Shown here: positions 34,341 through 42,549 of the stretch, one piece after another | Layout: every line of letters starts with the position of its first letter | How positions within the stretch are numbered: position 1 is the first letter of the stretch | Assembly: GCA_032355985.1 (NCBI GenBank) | Contig: JAUKVZ010000004.1 | Location: 62,001-126,000, forward strand | Direction: 5' to 3' | DNA: 64,000 bases | From: Sarcodiotheca gaudichaudii | Lineage: Eukaryota > Rhodophyta > Florideophyceae > Gigartinales > Solieriaceae | Notes under the pieces: model-generated | Told to the model about the DNA's origin: nothing | Database searches by the model: none | The model's input: the letters and a program-made list of their open reading frames with translations, nothing else | Made by a program: the position numbers and the translations under genes

Positions 34341-35873
34341 ATGGCTGAAATCAAGTCGGTGCAGTTGAAGGTCGGGCTCGAGATTCACGTCGAACTGGCG
34401 ACGCGATCCAAGATGTGGACGCGGACGCCCAATCCGGCATGTCCCGAGTTCGATGACGCCGAGCCCAACACGCTCATCGATCCTGTCGTCCTCGCGCTGC
34501 CGGGCGCCCTGCCCGTCGCCAACAAGGCCGCCATCGAGATGTCCATGCTCGTCGGCCTCGCGCTGGAATGCCAGATCGCCGAGTTCACCAAGTGGGATCG
34601 CAAGAGCTACTACTACCCCGATCTGCCCAAGGGCTATCAAATCAGCCAGTACGACCTGCCCATCTGCTTCGATGGCGCCATCGATCTGCCCCTCGATGAC
34701 ATCGAAGGCGAGGAAGGCTCAAAACGAATCGGCATCATCCGGGCCCACCTGGAAGAAGACGCCGGCAAGCTTCTGCACGAGGCCCCCGGCGGGCAGGCGA
34801 TCGATGGCTCCATCGTCGATCTCAATCGCGCTGGCGCTCCGCTGCTGGAGATCGTCACGGCGCCAGATTTCGACACGGCCGACGAGGTCGTCGCCTTCGC
34901 GCGCATGCTTCGCAACATCTGCCGCTTCCTCGGCGTCTCCGAAGGCGTCATGCAGAAGGGCCACATGCGCTTCGAGCCCAACATCAACACCATCATCGAA
35001 CTCGCCGACGGCAAGCTCATCAAGACGCCCATCGTCGAAATCAAGAACCTCAACTCCTTCAGAGCCGTGCACGGCGCCATCGAATACGAGTTCAAGGAGC
35101 AGCCCAAACGCTGGCTCGAAGATGGCAAGGAAATGGGCCCCGGCGCCAAGTCGACCCGCGGCTGGGATGACGTGAAGATGTGCACCGTCATGCAGCGCGA
35201 AAAGGAAGATGCGCACGACTATCGCTACTTCCCCGATCCCGATCTGCTGCCCGTGACGATCCAGCGCAGCTGGGTGGAGGAAGTGAAGTCAACGCTGCCG
35301 GAGCTGCCGCACGTGCGCAGACATCGCTACGAGCGCGACTACGGCCTCTCCCCCAAGGAAGCCGCGGCTCTCACCGACGAGCGCGATGTCTGCTACTTCT
35401 ACGAAGAGACCATCGACGCCACACACACCATGGGCATCGAGAAGGAACGCGCCGCCAAGCAGGCCGCCAACATGATCCTGCAATATGGCGCCAAGCGCGC
35501 CAACGAAAAAGGCGTGCTGACCAGCGAACTGGGCATCCATCCGCGCCAGATCGCCGGCGTCATCCATCTGCGCGAGGAAAACACCATCGGCTCATCCAGC
35601 GCCGATGAGTTGTTCGGATTGCTCTGCGAGACGGAGGAAGAGCCCCTCGCCGTCGCCGAGAAACACAATCTCGTGCAGGTCAGTGATTCGGGCCAGCTCG
35701 AATCATGGGTCGATCAGGTCATCGCCGATCCGGCGAACGCAAAGGTCGTCGAAGACGTGCGCGGCGGCAAAATGGCCGCCATCGGCAGACTCGTCGGAGG
35801 CGTCATGAAACTCTCCGGCGGCGCCGCGGACGCCAAAGCCGTGCAGGACATGCTTCGCAAGAAGCTGAGCTGA
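34341..35873 (+). CDS. gatB: Aspartyl/glutamyl-tRNA amidotransferase subunit B
   Basis: tRNA-binding and kinase subunit of the GatCAB complex, which converts misacylated Glu-tRNA-Gln or Asp-tRNA-Asn to the amide form. The 510 residues show KVGLEIHVELATRSKMW, GALPVANKAAIEMSMLVGLA, FTKWDRKSYYYPDLPKGYQI, LEEDAGKLLHE, DLNRAGAPLLEIVTAPD, and the C-terminal YqeY-like domain ending GGVMKLSGGAADAKAVQDML. It stands alone; gatA and gatC lie 12-16 kb away on the other strand. Confidence 0.97.
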   Translation: MAEIKSVQLKVGLEIHVELATRSKMWTRTPNPACPEFDDAEPNTLIDPVVLALPGALPVANKAAIEMSMLVGLALECQIAEFTKWDRKSYYYPDLPKGYQISQYDLPICFDGAIDLPLDDIEGEEGSKRIGIIRAHLEEDAGKLLHEAPGGQAIDGSIVDLNRAGAPLLEIVTAPDFDTADEVVAFARMLRNICRFLGVSEGVMQKGHMRFEPNINTIIELADGKLIKTPIVEIKNLNSFRAVHGAIEYEFKEQPKRWLEDGKEMGPGAKSTRGWDDVKMCTVMQREKEDAHDYRYFPDPDLLPVTIQRSWVEEVKSTLPELPHVRRHRYERDYGLSPKEAAALTDERDVCYFYEETIDATHTMGIEKERAAKQAANMILQYGAKRANEKGVLTSELGIHPRQIAGVIHLREENTIGSSSADELFGLLCETEEEPLAVAEKHNLVQVSDSGQLESWVDQVIADPANAKVVEDVRGGKMAAIGRLVGGVMKLSGGAADAKAVQDMLRKKLS

Positions 35874-35973
35874 GCACACTTCACAAAATGACTTTCCTGC
35901 GCAAGGCGAAGCTCTGCGTATCAGTCCAATAGGGCGGGAAAGAGCGCATACATCAGGACACGTCAGCGCCGGT

Positions 35974-35990
35974 CGTATCCGGCGGCGATG
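35974..35990 (+). repeat. Upstream element, first copy
   Basis: CGTATCCGGCGGCGATG matches the 17-mer at 36840-36856 at 16 of 17 positions. It lies 27 nt before the ATG at 36018; the second copy lies 26 nt before the ATG at 36883. It may contain the -10 region of each gene. Confidence 0.6.
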
Positions 35991-36017
35991 TCTGATGCGA
36001 CGTGGTGAGGGTGCGCT

Positions 36018-36626
36018 ATGGCGAAGCAGAAAGACCAGACGATTGAACCAAAACATCCGGCTGGCAATCAGTCGGCACCAAACACCGAATCGCCGAGTTC
36101 AACACAGAATTCCCTGACGGTTGACACGACCAAGCACATTAGCGAATGGATCGTGGCAAGACTCGGCCAGGTGAAAAACGGGGAGTGGAGCGAGGAGACC
36201 CAGGCTTGGGCCGAAGATTGGGCTGGCCGTAAATCGCTTCAATATTCAGATGGTGATGAAATGGCCCCGCCGATCGTGCTAGGTGAACTGTTCTCCTGGC
36301 TAGTCGATGTGCACTACGGAAGCTTCCGCGAATGCAATCCGGTTGCGCCGAAACATGGCGAGAAAAGACATCCGGTCAACGACGGCCTTTCGTGGGATCC
36401 GCTCCCCGATCAGCAGTCAGGGCATTACGAACTCATTCTGAGGCCTGAAGGCGGAACGAATCAGGAGGCCAAGCGCATATCAGTCGATAAATCGGACACT
36501 GAGTACAAACGAGATGCTCTCTCCCCAAACACCGTTTATTGGTGGTCGATGTTTCAGCTCATGCCAAAGGGAAACGGGATTGCGCGGAGGCCCATTTTCA
36601 GCGTGCGATTCAAGACGGATCAGTAG
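36018..36626 (+). CDS. Unrecognised protein, first of two tandem paralogues, with an FnIII-like C-terminal half
   Basis: A 202-residue cytoplasmic-looking protein with no signal peptide. The N-terminal half holds the pair-specific block DGDEMAPPIVLGELFSWLVD (about 77-96). The C-terminal half (about 120-202) has a beta-sandwich pattern like fibronectin III: LSWDPL, YELILRPEG, LSPNTVYWWSM, FSVRFKT. The following gene is a paralogue with the same plan. The base composition is clearly less GC-rich than the neighbours, and codon choice differs, which hints at acquisition from elsewhere. Function unknown. Confidence 0.75.
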   Translation: MAKQKDQTIEPKHPAGNQSAPNTESPSSTQNSLTVDTTKHISEWIVARLGQVKNGEWSEETQAWAEDWAGRKSLQYSDGDEMAPPIVLGELFSWLVDVHYGSFRECNPVAPKHGEKRHPVNDGLSWDPLPDQQSGHYELILRPEGGTNQEAKRISVDKSDTEYKRDALSPNTVYWWSMFQLMPKGNGIARRPIFSVRFKTDQ

Positions 36627-36839
36627 GCACGAGACTTCCGAACGCGTGCCGGAGTATGCAAACCAGCTGGCATCAGCTTGAGTTCGTTTGTGGCGCACGC
36701 AGATCTCGTGCCTTTGGTTTCAGCGATTCACCAGTCACGAGACACGCCCCAACCAAAGTTTGCACCCCCAAACAACCTCTCATTCGTAATATAAAAACAC
36801 CTACAGCAAGACCCCTCTGCGTCAGCATTCGCTCCGATC

Positions 36840-36856
36840 CGTATACGGCGGCGATG
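36840..36856 (+). repeat. Upstream element, second copy
   Basis: CGTATACGGCGGCGATG, the partner of the element at 35974-35990, at nearly the same distance from its gene. A strong Shine-Dalgarno (AAGGAAAGGAGG) follows it. Confidence 0.6.
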
Positions 36857-36882
36857 CGCTGACCAAGGAAAGGAGGCCGGTC

Positions 36883-37425
36883 ATGGGAAACGGCCATCAT
36901 CAGGTTCAGGCGCAGGCCGCCCGCGCTCAATCAGCGACGTTTATCCGCACATCCGGAATCATCGTTCGATGGGCCGGCGCCAGACTGGGGCGCGTGCCAG
37001 GCGGACACGAGTGGAGCCCCGAAGCGCAAAAGTGGGCCAATGGTTGGGAGGCGCGCGGATCGGATGGCGATGAAATGGCGCCGCCCATCGTCATCGGCGA
37101 ACTCTACGCCTGGCTCATCGACGTCAATTACTCAGAGTTGAAAGCCGGCGCTCCAGTGGAGCCGGTGGATGGACAACAGGATTTCGACAAGTCTCATGCG
37201 TTTCGATGGGATCCTGTTGACGGAGCCGTCGACTATAGATTCCTGCTTCACGACGTTGATACGAACACCAAAGCAGTCGAACTGCCATCAACAGGTGGAT
37301 CGACAAGCGTGGTCGTTGCGAACCTGCAGGACGACCGAAACTACCGGTGGTCAGTGATTTCCAAAGGCGACGAACCGGGCGAGCAAAAAGAAGCGTTCAC
37401 CATCGACTTCAAAACCGCGCCCTGA
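36883..37425 (+). CDS. Unrecognised protein, second of two tandem paralogues, with an FnIII-like C-terminal half
   Basis: A 180-residue paralogue of the preceding gene. Shared blocks: EWSPEAQKWANGWE (EWSEETQAWAEDWA in the other), DGDEMAPPIVIGELYAWLID at about 65-84, FRWDPVDGAVDYRFLLHD, and the ending FTIDFKT. The C-terminal part again looks like an FnIII sandwich. AAGGAAAGGAGG just before the ATG is the strongest Shine-Dalgarno in the window. The 256-nt gap before it is AT-rich and holds no gene. It converges on the kinase gene, 9 nt apart. Function unknown. Confidence 0.75.
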   Translation: MGNGHHQVQAQAARAQSATFIRTSGIIVRWAGARLGRVPGGHEWSPEAQKWANGWEARGSDGDEMAPPIVIGELYAWLIDVNYSELKAGAPVEPVDGQQDFDKSHAFRWDPVDGAVDYRFLLHDVDTNTKAVELPSTGGSTSVVVANLQDDRNYRWSVISKGDEPGEQKEAFTIDFKTAP

Positions 37426-37434
37426 TCAGCTTCT

Positions 37435-39843
37435 TCAACTCGCCTCACCTTCGGCGATCGAGCTCCATCGTTCCGCTTCCGCCTCGTCGCCGATCTGTTC
37501 ATACAGCGCCGCAAGGCGCCCGGCGGCCGTCGCCGCGCGCACCGGCATGCCCGCCTCCGCTAGCCGCGCATGCGCCGCCAGCAGTTCCCGCTCCGCGTCC
37601 TCGGTGCGCCCGGCGTGCATCAATGCAAAGCCATACTGACTGCGCGCGTTGGCGTATTGCCAGTGTTCCTCGCCGAGGGATTCGCGATATCGCCCCATCG
37701 CATCCTCGATCGTGGCGATCGCCGAAGCATGATCGCCTGCCGCATCCTGTGTCACGCCCAGCAACATGATCATGCGCGCCACATACTCATGATTTTCGTC
37801 GAACGCCTGGAGATACAGCGGGATCGCCTCAGTCAGCAGCGCTTCAGCCGCGGCGAAGTTTCCTAGCGCCCGCTCAATATTCGCCATGTTCGCCAGACTT
37901 GGCGCCAGCAGGCGGTAATCGCCCTGGACCACGCTCGCCTGGCGCTTGATGTCGACCGCTTCTCGCGCAAGCGCTGCCGCCTCTTCAAGGCGATCAGTTC
38001 TCTGAAGAAGCACGGACAATCGATCAAGCGCCACGGTCAGCCGCACATCATTGGGCTGGTATATCTCCCGCATCGTCTCCAATGACGCACGCAGCAACTC
38101 TTCGGCCTCGACGTATTCCGCACGTTCCATCAGCACGCGCGCGAGCAGCGTCTGGCGCAACGCGTCATCACCTCGATCAGGATCGGCGGTGAGAAGCGAC
38201 TGTCGATACAACGTCTCCGCTTCATCGAGCTCGCCCTGATTCTCGCGCACAACTCCCAGATTGCTCCTGCATCGCGCGATCTTCAGTGTGTGAGATCCAT
38301 CGTTTGACCAGATCGCAATCGCACGTTCATACGCATTCGCCGCTTCTTCAAGCTGCCCGAGGTTTTTCGACGCCTCGCCCAGCACGCGCAGGCACTCCGC
38401 CATCTCCGGACTGTCCGCGCCAAACGCCTCTTCGATCAGCGGCAAGGCGCGCTGCGCATGCTCATGCGCCTCTTCAAAAAGCGCCAGACTGATATACGCA
38501 TCCGCCAGCACAAGGCGCACATGCCCTTCAACCGCAGGCTGACCCGCAAGCAATCTCGGCGCTGCAGCCGAAGCCGCATTCAGCCGATCCACCAGCGAAG
38601 CCTCGCCCGACTCCGCCTCCTCCAGATCGTTCTTCAGCATGCTCTGCACGAAAGCCAGCGTCGCCTCCGCCGTCGCCGCCTCGCGCTGCGCTTCAGCGCG
38701 CTGACGCTGGGCGACGTTCGCCTGCCACAGCGTCCCTGCAAGCCCCAGCACCAGCACGGCAAACACCGCAAACACACCAACCGTCAGCCCCTGATGCCGT
38801 CGCATGAACTTGCGAAGCTGATAGCTGACGCTGGGCGGACCCGCCGACACCGGCTCATGCTTGATGTGACGCCGAATGTCCGCGGCAAGCTCCGATGCCG
38901 AGGGATACCGCCGCGCACACTCCTTCTCCATCGCCTTCAGCGCAATCCAGTCCAGATCACCCCGCAGCTCGCGCTCCAGGCCGTGCAGACTCGTGCGCCT
39001 GTGGCTCGCGATCCGGCCCGACTCATCGCCCAGCGTGCTCAGGCGCGTGCTCGGCTTGGGCGGCGTCTCCTCCTGAATGATCCGCCGGATCTCTCCTAGC
39101 GCCGCCTCGCGCAGACTCGTTGGATCAAAGGGCAGCGCGCCTGTGAGCAGTTCGTAGAACACGACGCCCAGCGAATACACATCCGTCCGCGTGTCGATCC
39201 CGGCGCCCGTTGTCGTCGCCTGCTCCGGACTCATGTACTCCGGCGTGCCGATGAGCTGGCCATGCTGCGTAAAGAGCGTGTGCTCCGTCAGGCGATGATC
39301 CAGCGCCTTGGCCACGCCGAAGTCGATGATCTTCGCCTCGGGCTTGCCGCTCTGTTCCGTGATCAGGATGTTGCCCGGCTTGATGTCGCGATGGATCACA
39401 CCCTTCTGATGCGCATGCTGAATCGCATCGCACACCTGCACGAAGAGCTCCAGCCGCTCATCCGTCGAAAGATTCTTCCCATCGCAATACGTCGTGATCG
39501 GTTGCCCGCGCACGAGCTCCATCACGAAGTAGGGCCGCCCCGAATCCGTCGCGCCCGCCTCATACACGCGCGCAATGCCGGGATGATCCATCAGCGCCAG
39601 CGCCTGACGCTCAGCGTCGAATCGCGCAATGATCTCGCGCGTATCCATGCCGAGCTTGACGATCTTGATCGCCACGCGCCGCCACACCGGATCCTTCTGT
39701 TCAGCGAGAAACACCACACCCATGCCGCCCTCGCCAAGCTTTTCCAGCAGGCGATAGGGGCCGATGCGCTCCGGCGCCTCCAGCGGCGCCTGCTCAGCAG
39801 GCGTCACGTCAGCGGTGCGCCGATCATCATCTCGGACAGGCAT
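37435..39843 (-). CDS. Ser/Thr protein kinase with membrane helix and TPR repeats
   Basis: PknB-type kinase of 802 residues. Kinase domain at about 27-330: glycine loop LGEGGMGVVF, ATP lysine in VAIKIVK, catalytic loop VIHRDIKPGNILI, DFGVAKAL and the activation segment GTPEYMSPEQATTT. A membrane helix follows (LTVGVFAVFAVLVLGLAGTL, about 357-376). The C-terminal half is a run of TPR repeats (for example LFEEAHEHAQRALPLIEEAF, LGQLEEAANAYERAIAIW, LDEAETLYRQSLL) for protein contacts. GGAGG precedes the ATG. Large kinase-TPR proteins of this kind are abundant in planctomycetes. Target unknown. Confidence 0.95.
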   Translation of the reverse strand: MPVRDDDRRTADVTPAEQAPLEAPERIGPYRLLEKLGEGGMGVVFLAEQKDPVWRRVAIKIVKLGMDTREIIARFDAERQALALMDHPGIARVYEAGATDSGRPYFVMELVRGQPITTYCDGKNLSTDERLELFVQVCDAIQHAHQKGVIHRDIKPGNILITEQSGKPEAKIIDFGVAKALDHRLTEHTLFTQHGQLIGTPEYMSPEQATTTGAGIDTRTDVYSLGVVFYELLTGALPFDPTSLREAALGEIRRIIQEETPPKPSTRLSTLGDESGRIASHRRTSLHGLERELRGDLDWIALKAMEKECARRYPSASELAADIRRHIKHEPVSAGPPSVSYQLRKFMRRHQGLTVGVFAVFAVLVLGLAGTLWQANVAQRQRAEAQREAATAEATLAFVQSMLKNDLEEAESGEASLVDRLNAASAAAPRLLAGQPAVEGHVRLVLADAYISLALFEEAHEHAQRALPLIEEAFGADSPEMAECLRVLGEASKNLGQLEEAANAYERAIAIWSNDGSHTLKIARCRSNLGVVRENQGELDEAETLYRQSLLTADPDRGDDALRQTLLARVLMERAEYVEAEELLRASLETMREIYQPNDVRLTVALDRLSVLLQRTDRLEEAAALAREAVDIKRQASVVQGDYRLLAPSLANMANIERALGNFAAAEALLTEAIPLYLQAFDENHEYVARMIMLLGVTQDAAGDHASAIATIEDAMGRYRESLGEEHWQYANARSQYGFALMHAGRTEDAERELLAAHARLAEAGMPVRAATAAGRLAALYEQIGDEAEAERWSSIAEGEAS

Positions 39844-39951
39844 CCCAGAGCCCTCCGTTCAGTTGCACATGCCATCCCAGGCAATCAGCAAGGATATCCG
39901 CAATCACGTTCCCACGGCCGAATCATGCCTTTCCGCTTCCGCCCCGATCGT

Positions 39952-39957
39952 TACATT
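39952..39957 (+). promoter_or_regulatory. -10-like hexamer TACATT before ispD
   Basis: TACATT ends 6 nt before the ispD ATG, with no Shine-Dalgarno. Confidence 0.4.
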
Positions 39958-39963
39958 GATCCC

Positions 39964-40752
39964 ATGAAGATGGCCGTCATCATTCCCGCCGCCGGCGCCA
40001 GCGAACGCTTCGGACCCGATCGCGACAAGCTCACCGAAGACATGGGCGGCAGGCCCGTCCTTCAGCGCACCGTCGAGGTCTTCTCCAAACGACTCGATGT
40101 CGCCGCCATCATCGTCGCCGGCCCCGCCGATGACGCCGCCTACGACGACTTCAAACTTCGCTTTGGCGACAAACTCGGCCTGATGGGCGTCACGCTCTGC
40201 CAGGGATCGAAAGAAAGCAGAGCCGCCACGGTTCGCAACGCCCTTGCCCTCGTGCCCGATGACTGCACACACATCGCAGTCCACGACGCCGCCCGCCCCT
40301 GCGCCTCACCCGAACTGGTCGATCGCGTCTTTGACGCCGCCGAACGTCACAACGCCGTCCTTCCGGCGATTGAAGTCGTCGATTCGCTGAAGCGCACGAC
40401 AGGCAGCGACAAGGCCGTCACCGATGTCGATCCGCTGGATGCGATCCTTGGCGACGCCGGCAAGACAAATACGAACATGCTGATCGTCAGCGAAAGCGTC
40501 AGCCGCGAAGGGCTGTACGCCGCTCAGACGCCGCAGGCGTTTCGCGCCGACCTCCTCAAACGCGCTTATGAACAGGACGACCTGACGAGCACGGATGATG
40601 CAGGGCTCGTCGAGCGCCTTGGCGAAGAGATCATGATCGTCGAAGGTGATCCGCGCAACATCAAGATCACGCGCCCCGGCGATATCCGTATGGCCATGGC
40701 CTCCCTGCCAACCAGGGCCGAGCATGGCCGCGCAGCGCACAAGCGCTTCTGA
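39964..40752 (+). CDS. ispD: 2-C-methyl-D-erythritol 4-phosphate cytidylyltransferase
   Basis: Third step of the MEP isoprenoid pathway: joins CTP and methylerythritol phosphate. The 262 residues start MKMAVIIPAAGASERFG with the CTP-binding loop and lysine (DRDKLTEDMGGRPVLQRTVE). Further blocks are VAGPADD, RAATVRNALALVP, the substrate region IAVHDAARPCASPELVDRVF, and LYAAQTPQAFRADLLKRAYE. The family arrangement is normal, with a somewhat long insert near LDAILGDAGKTNTNM. The frame is open upstream to 39262 but that part is antisense to the kinase. Convergent with the zinc-ribbon gene. Confidence 0.93.
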   Translation: MKMAVIIPAAGASERFGPDRDKLTEDMGGRPVLQRTVEVFSKRLDVAAIIVAGPADDAAYDDFKLRFGDKLGLMGVTLCQGSKESRAATVRNALALVPDDCTHIAVHDAARPCASPELVDRVFDAAERHNAVLPAIEVVDSLKRTTGSDKAVTDVDPLDAILGDAGKTNTNMLIVSESVSREGLYAAQTPQAFRADLLKRAYEQDDLTSTDDAGLVERLGEEIMIVEGDPRNIKITRPGDIRMAMASLPTRAEHGRAAHKRF

Positions 40753-40762
40753 TCATTGATCG

Positions 40763-41572
40763 CTATCCGCTCGCGGCCGCGGCAGAACCGCCCGAGGCCT
40801 CCAGCCAGCCGATCGCTTCCATCAGCAAAATGAAGGCCAGCCACAGGATGAAGTGCATGCCTCCGAGCAGCGCTGCGACGCCTGTATCCAGCGAAAACGA
40901 CAGCCACACCACCAGGTAATACACGCCGACGCCCAGCAGCGCCCCAAGCAGAAACTGCACAAGCACATGCGCGTCGACCATCTTCCCCAGCTCGAACATC
41001 ACAGTGAAACCGCCGACCGCAAGCAGCATGCGAGCGGCCGCAAAGTCAATGCGCCCCACACGATCCTCAACCAGCCGCGCCGTCACAGCCACCGCGCCCA
41101 CGCCGATGGATGCGATGATCGGCCCGTAGATCAACACTTTCAGCACCGCGCGCACCTTGCCATCGCCCGCGTTGACGCCCGCCATCGCAGCCGCGGCGCC
41201 CAGAGCGATCAGCCCCGCCGCCGCGAACACCTGCCAGCCGATCTTCGTCGCCTCGCTGAAGACGCCGTCATCATCATCGCTCTTCATGGATGAGAGCTTG
41301 CCGACGCCGAACTTCGTCTTGATCTTCTTGTTCGCAACCTGATCGAAGCCGCACTCGATGCAGACCACCGCATCCTTGTTTGGCATCGTCGCGCCGCAGT
41401 TGGGACACACATCCTCGCCGCCCGATTCACTCATCAGCGACGGCTTGTCGATGCGAGCCTTCGGCTCGTCCCGTGACTCCGGCTCCGGCTCCAGTGGAAT
41501 GTGCTCTTCGCCTCCGCCTTCGGCCTCGCCCTTCGGCGACTCGTCAGCAGGTGTGGACTCATGCTCGTTCAC
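40763..41572 (-). CDS. Zinc-ribbon multi-pass membrane protein
   Basis: A 269-residue protein from a GTG at 41572 with GGAG upstream. An acidic disordered start is followed by a four-cysteine zinc ribbon at about 54-75 (CPNCGATMPNKDAVVCIECG) and then about five membrane helices (for example VFAAAGLIALGAAAAMAG, LLAVGGFTVMFELG, HVLVQFLLGALLGVGVYYLV). It looks like a planctomycete membrane protein with a cytoplasmic ribbon; function unknown. It overlaps the 3' end of the upstream ApgM-like gene by 14 nt, so the two are cotranscribed. Confidence 0.75.
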   Translation of the reverse strand: MNEHESTPADESPKGEAEGGGEEHIPLEPEPESRDEPKARIDKPSLMSESGGEDVCPNCGATMPNKDAVVCIECGFDQVANKKIKTKFGVGKLSSMKSDDDDGVFSEATKIGWQVFAAAGLIALGAAAAMAGVNAGDGKVRAVLKVLIYGPIIASIGVGAVAVTARLVEDRVGRIDFAAARMLLAVGGFTVMFELGKMVDAHVLVQFLLGALLGVGVYYLVVWLSFSLDTGVAALLGGMHFILWLAFILLMEAIGWLEASGGSAAAASG

Positions 41573-42392
41573 GCGCCGTCTCCGTCTTCGCTGCACGCCG
41601 GCGCACCCGCGGCCGTCGCATCGCTGAATACAGAAAATACTCCATCAGATCATGCCCGCGATCAATAAACAGATCCGATCCTCGCGCATGACGCTCATCA
41701 AATGGATGCTCCACCACACTTCGCACCCACGAGCCCGCCATCGCAAATGGAGGCGGCGCATGCGTCGATTCCCGCGTCTCAACCTCCGCCGTCCGATCGG
41801 CCATCGCCAGCATGCGCCACCCGGCGCCCGCCGCCTGCAGCCGATCCTCCTCCGCATCGCCGAATGTCTGCAGATGATCCAGCAGCGGCCGCACAATCGC
41901 CGCATCGATCCGTTCGATTGCGCTGATCTTCTGATCCACATCGCCGGCCGCCGAAGCATCGCCCGGACCACCGGCCCAGACGATCACCAGTTCATGCTTA
42001 TCAAGCGCCTTGATCGCCGCATCACCCATCGCCCGAAAGGGACTGCCCTCACCCGCGCCTGACGCCTGCACCCGATCGACACCATGGCGGGCGCAGATCT
42101 CGGCGACGTCATCCTGATCGGTGACGACACACGCGCTCACATCGAAGCGATCACGAAAGGATTTCGCCGCCCCATCAAGCTCGGTGAATGGATTGAAGCC
42201 GATCGCCGCCGTCGCGCAGATCGCATGCTCCACCGGCGCATCAACGGGCGCCGTCGCGACGAGACCGATCCGCCCGGACTGAGCAATGTCATCCAGAGCC
42301 GGCGTCTGCGCCGCCTCAAGGGGGGTCTTTCCCTCCAGTGCGTCAAGCGCCTCGTCCGCGGCCCCATCCATGATGACCATCGCGTACTTCAT
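41559..42392 (-). CDS. Reduced ApgM-like (archaeal-type phosphoglycerate mutase) protein
   Basis: Member of the alkaline phosphatase superfamily resembling cofactor-independent phosphoglycerate mutases of the ApgM type. It has only 277 residues against about 400. The N-terminus fits well: MKYAMVIMDGAADEALDALE, GKTPLEAAQTPALDDIA. The nucleophile block expected as PGSD..A reads P-V-E55-H-A, so the catalytic serine is missing. The DH metal pair near the end is D-R. The ISAIERIDAAIV and THAPPPFAMAG blocks remain. It may be non-catalytic or have a new role. I take the ATG at 42392; a TTG lies two codons earlier. Confidence 0.7.
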   Translation of the reverse strand: MKYAMVIMDGAADEALDALEGKTPLEAAQTPALDDIAQSGRIGLVATAPVDAPVEHAICATAAIGFNPFTELDGAAKSFRDRFDVSACVVTDQDDVAEICARHGVDRVQASGAGEGSPFRAMGDAAIKALDKHELVIVWAGGPGDASAAGDVDQKISAIERIDAAIVRPLLDHLQTFGDAEEDRLQAAGAGWRMLAMADRTAEVETRESTHAPPPFAMAGSWVRSVVEHPFDERHARGSDLFIDRGHDLMEYFLYSAMRRPRVRRRAAKTETARERA

Positions 42393-42400
42393 GCTCAAAG

Positions 42401-42406
42401 AGGATA
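42401..42406 (-). promoter_or_regulatory. -10-like hexamer TATCCT before the ApgM-like gene
   Basis: Minus-strand TATCCT ends 8 nt before the ATG at 42392, with no Shine-Dalgarno. Confidence 0.4.
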
Positions 42407-42549
42407 GACAACACGAACGGTTATCGGGTGGCGACAGCGCAGGTTCCCGGACGAAACACCCGCAATTTCATGCGCCTCTTCGCCGGTTTCAACGTGCCTC
42501 GCGCCGGGTGCGGGATAGACTTCCAGCAGCACAGACTGGAGAAACTTTC

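Noticed and set aside
39262-39963. N-terminal extension of ispD
   Set aside because: Antisense to the kinase gene; ispD homology starts at MKMAVIIPAAG.
41559-42398. TTG at 42398 as the start of the ApgM-like gene
   Set aside because: The ATG two codons later aligns with the family start MKY and has the -10-like hexamer at the usual distance.
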